The notes beneath the pieces were generated by a model. The model saw only the letters and a program-made list of their open reading frames with translations. It was not told where the DNA came from and ran no database searches. Below are positions 33,047 through 41,158 of a stretch of DNA of 64,000 nt, one piece after another (the first letter of the stretch is position 1; every line of letters starts with the position of its first letter). Made by a program: the position numbers and the translations under genes. This DNA is from Ammoniphilus resinae (GTDB lineage: Bacteria > Bacillota > Bacilli > Aneurinibacillales > RAOX-1), in contig NZ_JAGGKT010000002.1 in the NCBI RefSeq assembly GCF_017873965.1, positions 555,386 to 619,385 on the forward strand. The letters are read 5' to 3'.

Positions 33047-33811
33047 TTACCAAGCGACCCAACCACCATCAACTGGTAAAGTATGTCCAGTCACAAAGTT
33101 AGACATATCCGATGCTAAGTAAAGCGCTGCACCAGCAACATCCTCTGGTTGTGCCACTTTTCCCATAGGGATTCGGCGAATCACATCGTCGTAGAATTCT
33201 TTATCCGCTAAAATGGGTTTCGTTAATGGAGTTTCAACAAAAGTAGGAGCAATGGAATTCACCTGGATATTATAAGGAGCCCATTCGATTCCCAAAACTT
33301 TTGTTAATTGCACCACTCCACCTTTACTTGTACAATAAGCTGCCCGCTTATATAAACCAACAAGCCCCATCTGTGATGCAATGTTGATAATTTTCCCGTT
33401 GCCTTGCTTGACCATGTGTTTGCCTACTTCTTGACAGCAGAAGAAAAGGCCTTTCTGGTTCAAGTTCATGACGCGATCCCATTCTTCTTCGGTTACATCC
33501 AAAGCATAATTCAGGACATTTGTTCCTGCATTGTTAACAAGTATATCTATTCTTCCAAAACGCTCTATAACTTTGCTAACCATATTCCGAATATCAGAGA
33601 CATTGGAGGCATCTGAAACCACGGTAAATACCTCGACATCAGGATAGGATTCCTTTAGTTTTGCTTCCGCATCTCTTAATGCCTCTTCTCTGCGCGCTGT
33701 AATTGCCACCGAACATCCGGAATTACAGTAGGCTTCCGCAATAGAAAAACCGATTCCCGCACTTCCTCCAGTAACCAACGCCACTTTTCCTTGTAAATTT
33801 ATCTTTTGCAT
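33047..33811 (-). CDS. Short-chain dehydrogenase/reductase
   Basis: A 254-residue classical SDR. The Rossmann loop is VALVTGGSAGIGFSIAEAYC, NNAG is in ILVNNAGTNVLNYAL, the catalytic Ser is in IINIASQMG and the YxxxK motif is in AAYCTSKGGVVQLTK. The C-terminus is the usual GHTLPVDGGWVAW. An in-frame upstream start would add 19 residues, but AAGGACGGG is well placed before ATG 33811. Last gene of the GntR/DctP/NIPSNAP/SDR set; substrate probably the hydroxyl of a sugar acid or a related carbonyl compound, unproven. Confidence 0.92.
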   Translation of the reverse strand: MQKINLQGKVALVTGGSAGIGFSIAEAYCNSGCSVAITARREEALRDAEAKLKESYPDVEVFTVVSDASNVSDIRNMVSKVIERFGRIDILVNNAGTNVLNYALDVTEEEWDRVMNLNQKGLFFCCQEVGKHMVKQGNGKIINIASQMGLVGLYKRAAYCTSKGGVVQLTKVLGIEWAPYNIQVNSIAPTFVETPLTKPILADKEFYDDVIRRIPMGKVAQPEDVAGAALYLASDMSNFVTGHTLPVDGGWVAW

Positions 33812-33839
33812 GGTTTCCCGTCCTTTTTTTATCTGCGTT

Positions 33840-34154
33840 TTATTTAATCGGTGAAAAGTTTGCTGCATTCATTAATTTTGATTCCTGCTTCAATAGCATT
33901 GGAAACGCCTTCGGAATAAAGTTTTCAAGCCATTCTGGATCACTGTAAAGAGCCTTTCTCTGCTTTGCGCGTTCATCAAGGCTTTCCCATTCCCAAATAT
34001 GGACGATTTGATTTAATTCACCAATCTCAGTATAAAAGAATCCTATTAATTTTTGGTACTTAGAAATAATAGGGTAGCCAACTTCCTCAAAGTGCTTAAG
34101 ATATTCATTTAAGTATCCTACTTGAATGGTATATGTCCTCATTTCATAATACAT
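33840..34154 (-). CDS. NIPSNAP-family protein
   Basis: A 104-residue ferredoxin-like fold protein: MYYEMRTYTIQVGYLNEYLK at the start, then IGELNQIVHIWEWESLDER and WLENFIPKAFPML, the standard NIPSNAP pattern. TAGGAG lies before ATG 34154; the longer reading is less likely. NIPSNAP proteins are common in catabolic operons of soil bacteria but their reaction is generally unknown. It lies between the TRAP binding protein and the SDR. Confidence 0.9.
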   Translation of the reverse strand: MYYEMRTYTIQVGYLNEYLKHFEEVGYPIISKYQKLIGFFYTEIGELNQIVHIWEWESLDERAKQRKALYSDPEWLENFIPKAFPMLLKQESKLMNAANFSPIK

Positions 34155-34219
34155 AGAAATCACTCCTAACATTGATTTGGAAAGGACAAGCTCCGTATAG
34201 AGCCCGTCCTTTTAGTTTT

Positions 34220-35257
34220 TTATGAGTTTCTAATCTTATTAACGATCTCTTCGCCAAAGGAATTTTTCTTGTAGAATTCATCATAGATACCTTTGGTCGC
34301 ATCAATCATTTGATTCTTAAAGTTTTCATCTGGAACAATAATCTCCAAGCCCTTTTCTTTTAAGAATTCTTTATCTTTGGCTTCATTATCCCTATATAAT
34401 TGCCACTCATATGCAGCAGACTCCGTCATGGCATCCTGAACTACTTTCTGTTGCTCAGGTGTTAACCCATCCCAGAATTTCTTGTTCATAATAATGTTAT
34501 GTGGTAAAAAGATGTGATTGGATTCTAACACATGGCTTTGAACCTCATACCAAGCATTAGCCCGCAACGTAGCATATGGGTTATCTTGTCCATCAACAAC
34601 ATGTTGTTCTAAAGCGCTGAAGACTTCGGAAATTGGCATCGGCGTTACCGTTGCACCAAGTTCTTGACCTACTGCAATCATTTGTGGAACGTTTGGCATT
34701 CTCACCCTATATCCTTTGAAATCCTCTATTTTTTCAAGCGGTTTGTTGCTAGAGAAGACTCGGAATCCATTGATTCCATATCCCAGCAATTTCACACCCG
34801 TATTTTCTTCAATTTGCGCAGCAATCTCTTGTCCAATTTCGCCTTTTAAAACAGTTTGCGCATGATCAAGATCCCTAAACAGGAAGGGAAGGCTTAAAGT
34901 CGATACCTTCGGTACTTCAGGCTCGATAATAGCGGAGATAATGGCAACTTCCAGGGTTCCGGCACGAACACTGTCATACATTTGTTCCTCTCCACCCAAC
35001 TTACTGTTGGAATAGATGTCTACCTTTAATGTACCATTTGAATTTTTCTCAACTAAAGTTTTAAACTTTTCATTCAGGGCAATATTAACCCCATGATCAT
35101 CAGCATACCAGTTCGCAACCTTGATCGTTTTGGTTTCCACTTTTGGTGCAGAATCGGAACCCTCTGCACTTCCTTCTGATGTACTAGAGGCACACCCCGC
35201 TAGTAACATGGAACTGGACAAAGCAAGACCTAAAACACCTGCTGTTAATTTTTTCAT
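34220..35257 (-). CDS. TRAP transporter substrate-binding lipoprotein (DctP family) without adjacent permease genes
   Basis: A 345-residue lipoprotein (lipobox LAGC) with the DctP core KVANWYADDHGVNIALNEKF, GYRVRMPNVPQM (ligand Arg) and EQHVVDGQDNPYAT. GGGGAG lies six bases before the ATG. Unlike the other two sets it has no dctQ/dctM beside it; the nearest are 6 kb away in the other GntR operon. It may borrow a permease or act as a sensor. Operon with NIPSNAP and SDR genes. Confidence 0.92.
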   Translation of the reverse strand: MKKLTAGVLGLALSSSMLLAGCASSTSEGSAEGSDSAPKVETKTIKVANWYADDHGVNIALNEKFKTLVEKNSNGTLKVDIYSNSKLGGEEQMYDSVRAGTLEVAIISAIIEPEVPKVSTLSLPFLFRDLDHAQTVLKGEIGQEIAAQIEENTGVKLLGYGINGFRVFSSNKPLEKIEDFKGYRVRMPNVPQMIAVGQELGATVTPMPISEVFSALEQHVVDGQDNPYATLRANAWYEVQSHVLESNHIFLPHNIIMNKKFWDGLTPEQQKVVQDAMTESAAYEWQLYRDNEAKDKEFLKEKGLEIIVPDENFKNQMIDATKGIYDEFYKKNSFGEEIVNKIRNS

Positions 35258-35304
35258 ATGACTCTCCCCTTTTTTCTCTTATATGTTTTGAATCACTTGT
35301 AACC

Positions 35305-36009
35305 TTAGACGAAATCGATAACTTGTCTTTTTACGTTTTCTAGATGGTGGATGAGTAGTTGCCTTGCTTTTTCAGGATTTGCCTCATTTATCGCTTGAAA
35401 GATTTCTATGTGTTCCTGTAGTACAACTTTCGGTTTCCCAGGAATAAGCATGGCCTCTGATCGTGCGGCTTGAAGTCCATCTATACAAGCTTCCGAAATC
35501 ATGCGAAGTGTGGTAACCATCATTGAATTATGGCTTGCCTCCACAATGGCCATATGAAAATCATAGTCTTCCTGAGCGGCGACTTGATTCGTACAGACAG
35601 AATTCTCCAACCGTTCAAGCGCTTGTTTTATATTTTCCAGGTCCTGTTCATTTCTTCTTTCAGCAGCAAAGAAGCTAGCTTGTCCCTCAAGACTTTGACG
35701 AAGTTCCAACAATTCCAACAGATCTGTTCTTTCCTCGCGAAAGGTTGCGTTTAAAAGGCGGAAAAGTTCTGCTTGAGAATTCTGCAACAGAAAGACGCCT
35801 TTACCAGACTGAACTTCCACTACTCCCTTAGCTTCAAGAATACTAAGCGCTTCTCTCACCGTTCCTCTAGAAACATTTAGCGAACTTGCTAACTCCCTTT
35901 CCGAAGGGAGCTTGTCGCCTGGTTTAATGATACCGTTTTCAATGGAATCCTTAATTCGCTCCACGATAATATCTGAAACCCTTTGCTTCTTAATCGGTGC
36001 ATAATCCAT
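35305..36009 (-). CDS. GntR/FadR-type regulator of the DctP-NIPSNAP-SDR operon
   Basis: A 234-residue regulator. The N-terminal winged helix is GDKLPSERELASSLNVSRGTVREALSIL. The FCD domain has the metal helices (LLELRQSLEGQASFFA, EDYDFHMAIVEASHNSMM, QEHIEIFQAINEA). GGGGGGACT precedes the ATG. Its leader holds a FadR-type operator placed just as in the other GntR gene of the window. dctP follows after 47 nt. Confidence 0.92.
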   Translation of the reverse strand: MDYAPIKKQRVSDIIVERIKDSIENGIIKPGDKLPSERELASSLNVSRGTVREALSILEAKGVVEVQSGKGVFLLQNSQAELFRLLNATFREERTDLLELLELRQSLEGQASFFAAERRNEQDLENIKQALERLENSVCTNQVAAQEDYDFHMAIVEASHNSMMVTTLRMISEACIDGLQAARSEAMLIPGKPKVVLQEHIEIFQAINEANPEKARQLLIHHLENVKRQVIDFV

Positions 36010-36040
36010 ATCAGTCCCCCCTTATGGTCAGGTGGTTAGC

Positions 36041-36098
36041 TGGTAAGACCATCCAACCGATTGATTTAATTATAGCAAAAGACAGATAGGGTTTTCAA
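36041..36098 (-). promoter_or_regulatory. Promoter and FadR-type operator of the second GntR gene
   Basis: On the minus strand TTGAAA (36098-36093), an 18-nt spacer and TATAAT (36074-36069) form a strong sigma-A promoter. TGGTAAGACCA (36041-36051) fits T-N-G-T-N3-A-C-N-A and lies just past the start point. Confidence 0.72.
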
Positions 36099-36202
36099 TA
36101 GCCAATTATTAAAATCTTATATAAGTCCCTGCTAACTGTGAATTTTTATTCAATTTAGAAGAGGTGTATACAAAAAAAGAAGGTTATTATCCCTCCTGTT
36201 TG

Positions 36203-36985
36203 TCAAAGCAAGCTATCTTCTTTCAGATACTTAATAGGTACGGCTAGCCCCACTATTCCCTCTTGCCCAGGTTGCTCGACAGTAGCAAAAACGACAGCGA
36301 TCACCTCGCCCGCCTGATTAAATACGGGGCTTCCGCTGTTTCCTTTATAAATTGGCGTTTTGATCATCAAAACAGGTTTGGCAATTCCTTGCACATCAAC
36401 CATTCCCAAGATCTCGCCCTCATTAGCGATTAAAGGAAAACCAAGTGGATTCCCAATAAAGTAGACTTTTTCTCCCTTTTTCCAAGAATAATCATAATTT
36501 GGTGTCAGTGTGGCAAATCCTTCACCGTCCACCTTAAGGACCGCTAAATCTAATTCAGGGATTGCAGTTTGCACCTTGGGAATCTGTGTAGACCCATCGG
36601 CAAAATGAAGGTAAAGGCCTTCTGCATTTTCAATCACATGATAATTCGTAACCACAATACCAGTAGAATCAATGGTAAATCCAGTTCCTTTGCGGTCCAA
36701 ACCAACGACCGATACGACAGCCTGTTTCTTTTTACTAATCTCCTCATTTTGATAGAGGTGGTAGGAAGTACGAAGGAATTCCACCGCATTCCACTGGATC
36801 ATCGCCGGCCAAAAAGTTAATATATTTAAGAATAGGGCTATCACTACAAGAACCGTCACCCCTCGGGTTATCCGTTTCTTCCACCGCGACCTTTTTACCC
36901 GCATTTCTTCCCATTCATGCTCTTCCTGATCTACCAAATCCCAGTCTGGCTCACTATATTCTTCCTCTTTCCGCTCATCCGTCAT
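36203..36985 (-). CDS. Membrane-anchored trypsin-like serine protease (S1C, HtrA-like without PDZ)
   Basis: A 260-residue protein with an acidic cytoplasmic head, a basic patch (KRSRWKKR), one membrane helix (about 42-62) and an extracellular protease domain. The triad is visible as H116 (VTNYHVIEN), D146 (ELDLAVLK) and S217 (KGNSGSP). No PDZ domain follows, unlike HtrA/HtrB/YyxA, which are longer. A surface quality-control or processing role is likely from the family. Single gene, upstream of and divergent from recQ. Confidence 0.9.
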   Translation of the reverse strand: MTDERKEEEYSEPDWDLVDQEEHEWEEMRVKRSRWKKRITRGVTVLVVIALFLNILTFWPAMIQWNAVEFLRTSYHLYQNEEISKKKQAVVSVVGLDRKGTGFTIDSTGIVVTNYHVIENAEGLYLHFADGSTQIPKVQTAIPELDLAVLKVDGEGFATLTPNYDYSWKKGEKVYFIGNPLGFPLIANEGEILGMVDVQGIAKPVLMIKTPIYKGNSGSPVFNQAGEVIAVVFATVEQPGQEGIVGLAVPIKYLKEDSLL

Positions 36986-37111
36986 GGCTATACACCCATT
37001 TCCCCCTCATTTTGGAATCCTCTTAAAAAGTATCTTAGCATAAAACAAGGGGGAAAAATTCCTGTTAAAATGTTACGATAGATAAAGAAGTACAAATAAA
37101 GGATGAATCCC

Positions 37112-38932
37112 ATGCTTAACAAAGCTCAGAAAATACTCGAACAATTTTTTGGATATTCTTCATTTCGTGCAGGTCAAAAAACAGTGATTGAGAATCTCTT
37201 GCATGGCCACCATACCCTTGCTACCATGCCAACTGGCGGAGGGAAATCGCTCTGTTATCAAATTCCCGGACTGGTTTTAGACGGCACAGCATTAATCATT
37301 TCCCCTTTAATATCCCTTATGAAGGATCAAGTGGATAGCTTACTCACACTCGGTATTTCTGCAACATACATAAATAGCTCGCTCGAATCGAAAGAGCAAA
37401 TAGAACGATTAAAACAATTAAAAGCGGGCGCCTTTAAATTTGTCTATGTAGCACCCGAGCGCTTCGAGTCCTATGAATTTATCGAAGCCCTGCAAGCGAT
37501 CAAAATTTCGTTAATTGCCTTTGACGAAGCACACTGTATTTCCCAATGGGGCCATGACTTTCGTCCAAGTTATCGATCCATCGTTCCCAATCTAAGAAAG
37601 CTTCGGCAACAACCTGTTAAGGTTGCGCTTACCGCTACGGCCACCGGAGAGGTCATTGCTGACATTCAGGAACTCTTGCACATTCACCCGAAACATCTAG
37701 TTAATACCGGATTCGCCAGGGAGAACCTACACTTCCACCTGGAAAAAGGGGTAAATAAAGAAGATTTCTTATTAAATTATGTCCGTTCACATCCTAAGGA
37801 ATCTGGGATCATTTATGCTCCAACACGAAAAATAACGGACCGAATCTACCAATTATTTGTTGATAAGGGAATTCAAACTGCTCGTTATCATGCTGGTTTA
37901 GCTGAGAGTGAACGACAGCTTGCACAAGAACTGTTTATTCGCGATGAAGCCCCGTTAATGGTAGCAACCAACGCCTTTGGTATGGGGATCGATAAATCCA
38001 ACGTTCGTTATGTGATACATTACTCCCTGCCAATGAATATTGAAGCCTATTACCAGGAGGCGGGACGTGCCGGACGCGATGGTGAACCAAGTGATTGCTA
38101 CTTGCTGTTTTCTGCCCAAGATATCCAACTGCAGAAATTTCTTATTGAACAATCCCAAATGAACGAGGAGAAAAAAGAAAGGGAGTATGCCAAATTACAG
38201 GATATGGCGAATTACGCCTACACCCGTCGCTGCCTTCAACGTTATATCCTTGATTATTTTGGTGATGAAAAGGGTGAAGAAAATTGCGGCCGCTGCAGCA
38301 ATTGCTGTCAAGAGGGGGAATTAAAAGATCTCACCAAAGAAGCCCAAATGATCCTGTCCTGTGTGAAACGAATGGGCGAACGGTTCGGGGTTTCCCTTAC
38401 GGCAAAGGTATTAAAGGGTTCCAAAAACCAAAAAGTATTGGAGTTTGGGTTCCAAAATCTAAGCACCTACAATTTGCTCCCCCACCTGACAGAGAAGGAC
38501 ATTACCAATCGGATCAATTATCTTGTGGCGGATGGATATCTTTCGATTCAGGATGCTAAGTTTCCAACCTTGAAACTGACACCGTTGGCCTACGATGTAT
38601 TAACCGGGAAAGCGGAGGTTTGGGTGAAAGTAAAAGCTAACGAAGCCGCAAAAGATGCGAGTCATAACGAGGAATTATTCGATATATTACGCGGACTGCG
38701 AAAACAAATCGCAACGAAAAAGAATCTTCCACCTTATCTTATTTTCTCCGATGTCAGCTTAAAGCAAATGGCTCAGGTTCTTCCTGCACACCCTTGGGAA
38801 ATGCTAAATATCTCTGGGGTCGGAGAAAAGAAATATGAGCAGTATGGGGAAATCTTTTTACAAACGATTCAGCAATTTGTTGAGGAACAGGGGATTGCAA
38901 AAAATCATGGTACGGCTACATCACTTCCATAA
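37112..38932 (+). CDS. recQ: ATP-dependent DNA helicase RecQ
   Basis: About 606 residues with complete helicase motifs: FRAGQ (motif 0), TMPTGGGKSLCYQ (I), AFDEAHCISQWGHDFRP (II plus aromatic loop), ALTATA (III) and VATNAFGMGIDKSNVR / QEAGRAGRDGEPS (V, VI). The RecQ-Ct zinc site is the four-Cys pattern in RRCLQRY through NCGRCSNCC. A C-terminal HRDC domain (LFDILRGLRKQIATKKNLPP) is present. ATG 37112 is eight bases after AAAGGA and matches other RecQ starts; ATG 37103 overlaps that site. It unwinds recombination and repair intermediates. Confidence 0.96.
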   Translation: MLNKAQKILEQFFGYSSFRAGQKTVIENLLHGHHTLATMPTGGGKSLCYQIPGLVLDGTALIISPLISLMKDQVDSLLTLGISATYINSSLESKEQIERLKQLKAGAFKFVYVAPERFESYEFIEALQAIKISLIAFDEAHCISQWGHDFRPSYRSIVPNLRKLRQQPVKVALTATATGEVIADIQELLHIHPKHLVNTGFARENLHFHLEKGVNKEDFLLNYVRSHPKESGIIYAPTRKITDRIYQLFVDKGIQTARYHAGLAESERQLAQELFIRDEAPLMVATNAFGMGIDKSNVRYVIHYSLPMNIEAYYQEAGRAGRDGEPSDCYLLFSAQDIQLQKFLIEQSQMNEEKKEREYAKLQDMANYAYTRRCLQRYILDYFGDEKGEENCGRCSNCCQEGELKDLTKEAQMILSCVKRMGERFGVSLTAKVLKGSKNQKVLEFGFQNLSTYNLLPHLTEKDITNRINYLVADGYLSIQDAKFPTLKLTPLAYDVLTGKAEVWVKVKANEAAKDASHNEELFDILRGLRKQIATKKNLPPYLIFSDVSLKQMAQVLPAHPWEMLNISGVGEKKYEQYGEIFLQTIQQFVEEQGIAKNHGTATSLP

Positions 38933-38935
38933 GAT

Positions 38936-38959
38936 AGAGCAGGCTAGAATGCCTGCTCT
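38936..38959. terminator. Hairpin between recQ and the convergent GDYXXLXY gene
   Basis: AGAGCAGGC / GCCTGCTCT with a 6-nt loop lies between two converging genes. T-runs are poor on both sides, so it is a weak or bidirectional terminator. Confidence 0.55.
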
Positions 38960-38968
38960 ATTGCATCT

Positions 38969-39739
38969 TTATTTCCTTTCGGCGATGATCTCTCCTGTTT
39001 TGGCATCTATAGCCACTTGAACCGCTTCTCCCATTTTTGATGGCGAACCTTTTTCAAACTTCACCACTTCCAGGAGCCAAACTGGGCGTTCCTGGTTTTC
39101 GTACCGATTGGTCAGTTGGGTAAAATTGACCTCTACGGCAATCCCTTTTTCTTTATAAAATTCAAAGACACGATCTCGCGCCTCCCACTCCGTCATCACA
39201 TCGTTGGCAATAAAGGTTAAACTGGATAAATTTTGACCCCAGGAGGCTACCTTAACGATGACGTCAAATTGTCCCCGCTTATTCTCCAACTCCTTCCCTG
39301 TACCCTCTGGCACATAATATCGTTCAAACCCATAAAGAACGTGAAACGATTGAAGGGGTGAATCTTCTTGTAGCTGTGGATCCCATTGACGGGTGACAAA
39401 ATTGACTCTTCCTTTCACCACTTGTTCGTCTTCCTCCATTACTGATGGTTTTTCTAAAGAGGCAGACACTAGCTGATGATAATCTCCTTCTTTTTTAAGT
39501 AAAACATAGACTGTATCCCCTTCTTTCGGAGGACGCTTCCCTTTAAATTGCGAAAGGTGAATTTCACTAATCTCATAGTTAAGCGTTACATAATCCCCAT
39601 AAAACAGGTCTCGCGGGTCCACGGGGGCTGTTTTTAAATGAACTTCTTCCCCATACCATTCCACTGCATAGTGTGAAATAGCCATCCCAAGCAATACCAA
39701 CACTTGAAGGAAGATGATCGCAATAAATTTCCTCAGCAT
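38969..39739 (-). CDS. GDYXXLXY-domain membrane protein
   Basis: About 256 residues. One N-terminal membrane helix (about 4-24) is followed by the family motif DLFYGDYVTLNYEIS and the FERYYVPEGTGKELE element. The C-terminal stretch (VQVAIDAKTGEIIAERK) resembles a PepSY-type end. GGGGGGGA lies seven bases before ATG 39739; a longer start at 39766 overlaps the upstream gene. It is paired with a DUF2157 gene, a common partner. Function unknown in the family. Confidence 0.85.
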   Translation of the reverse strand: MLRKFIAIIFLQVLVLLGMAISHYAVEWYGEEVHLKTAPVDPRDLFYGDYVTLNYEISEIHLSQFKGKRPPKEGDTVYVLLKKEGDYHQLVSASLEKPSVMEEDEQVVKGRVNFVTRQWDPQLQEDSPLQSFHVLYGFERYYVPEGTGKELENKRGQFDVIVKVASWGQNLSSLTFIANDVMTEWEARDRVFEFYKEKGIAVEVNFTQLTNRYENQERPVWLLEVVKFEKGSPSKMGEAVQVAIDAKTGEIIAERK

Positions 39740-39741
39740 GT

Positions 39742-40935
39742 CTATTCCCCCCCTTTCGTCATCCAACGGTCTCTCCTGCGTAAAAGCCAGTGGATGACAA
39801 ACAGCATTATGCCGCCAAGAAGAAAGAACAACGATTTATCCAGGAAGTCCCAGGCCAGTTGAATATATCCTAAGAAACAGCTATACATAAACAAAATGAC
39901 GCCCATTTTCGACTTCCAGCGATGCTCTTCTTGATCGCCGTAATAGATCAAAAGAAGAGAAAAGACGAATAAAATCAAAAGGTATAAAAGATCCCCAAAG
40001 GGAAGATAAAACATCGGTAAGAACAAGACCACTGGGACAAGCTTGCCTTTTTCCCAACCACTTTTGTATACAGCAAGAATCAATAGTCCTAAAAATAAAA
40101 TCATATAGGCAATCGGATTAGCTAAGAAATCGGTATGATCACGCACATCGCTTTGTGCGAACACCATAACCGATGCAAAGATCACTCCAAACGTATGGGA
40201 CCAGAAAAGAAATCCCCCGGCCACGGACCTTTTCTCCAATAAGAGCCCTACAGCGTAAAAACCGATGGGTATAATACTCAACCAGGACCATGCGATATCA
40301 TTGCTAAAGATCAAAAATACTATCTGAATACCTAGCAGAAAAGATAATAACCAACCAACCAAGGAATGTAAGGTTGACCATGCGTAGATACCTAATCCAA
40401 ATAAAGTAAGTACCAAGATCAACCAACTTGCTTCCCCAAAGGAAACCATCGCATAAACCTGACCGGTGAATAAAATCACGGCGGTGATAAAGTAAAAAAA
40501 ATTTCTGCGATATAAGTACAACATCCCCAAGCCCGCTAAAGCCCAAATGGCAAACACCCGAGCATCATAGGCAATCAAATGAAACATTTGTCCAATGAGA
40601 ATCATGCTGGCACCGAAGGTGACAACCCCTAATCCTAACAATCCTTGCCCAACCCAGGGATGACCTTTGCGGTATAAGGTAAACCCTGCTGAATAAAAGC
40701 CGAGCATCGTGATTAAAAGAATAACGAATCTTGTGATTTGCGACATCCCATCCCAATTGGATGCCACAAAGGTCAGTAAACTTAGTCCTACCAAGATTGA
40801 TGCAAAAATCGGCAAAAAAGAAATCATACGATGTTGTTCAGGATATAATTGTAAAATTTTCTCGTATTGTTCGTGGGTAATTATTTCCTTGTCAACCCAT
40901 TCTAGGCCTTCTCGCCGAAGCCATTTCTGTGACAT
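39742..40935 (-). CDS. DUF2157-domain polytopic membrane protein
   Basis: A 397-residue protein. It has a soluble N-terminal head (KWLRREGLEWVDKEIITHEQYEKIL) typical of DUF2157 and then about 12 membrane helices from position 40 on. The gene ends 2 nt before the GDYXXLXY start, so the pair is translationally linked and probably works as a complex in the membrane. No catalytic motif is visible. Confidence 0.85.
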   Translation of the reverse strand: MSQKWLRREGLEWVDKEIITHEQYEKILQLYPEQHRMISFLPIFASILVGLSLLTFVASNWDGMSQITRFVILLITMLGFYSAGFTLYRKGHPWVGQGLLGLGVVTFGASMILIGQMFHLIAYDARVFAIWALAGLGMLYLYRRNFFYFITAVILFTGQVYAMVSFGEASWLILVLTLFGLGIYAWSTLHSLVGWLLSFLLGIQIVFLIFSNDIAWSWLSIIPIGFYAVGLLLEKRSVAGGFLFWSHTFGVIFASVMVFAQSDVRDHTDFLANPIAYMILFLGLLILAVYKSGWEKGKLVPVVLFLPMFYLPFGDLLYLLILFVFSLLLIYYGDQEEHRWKSKMGVILFMYSCFLGYIQLAWDFLDKSLFFLLGGIMLFVIHWLLRRRDRWMTKGGE

Positions 40936-41042
40936 TGTGATCCCACCTTTACCTTTTCGTTTAACGAATTGATCTTACCTTTCATTCTACAGATTTCCAT
41001 CAATTACAAAAGTACCAACTTTTTTTGGTACCCCCGAAAAGC

Positions 41043-41143
41043 GGTCAGACCCCAGCCCAAATTGGTCGAATATAAAATGAGGCTACCTTGCTACATACCG
41101 TTCATTTTAAATGGATTCGACCAATTCCGACTAGGGCCTGTCC
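41043..41143. repeat. REP-like imperfect palindrome with GGTCAGACC end
   Basis: AATTGGTCGAAT (41060-41071) and ATTCGACCAATT (41115-41126) pair perfectly, with an inner AAAATGA / TCATTTT. The outer arms are GGTCAGACCCCAGCCC and a diverged GGGCCTGTCCC. The structure resembles the hairpin at 62335-62446. No gene lies in the 223-nt gap 40936-41158. Confidence 0.65.
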
Positions 41144-41158
41144 CAATTAATAGATAGT

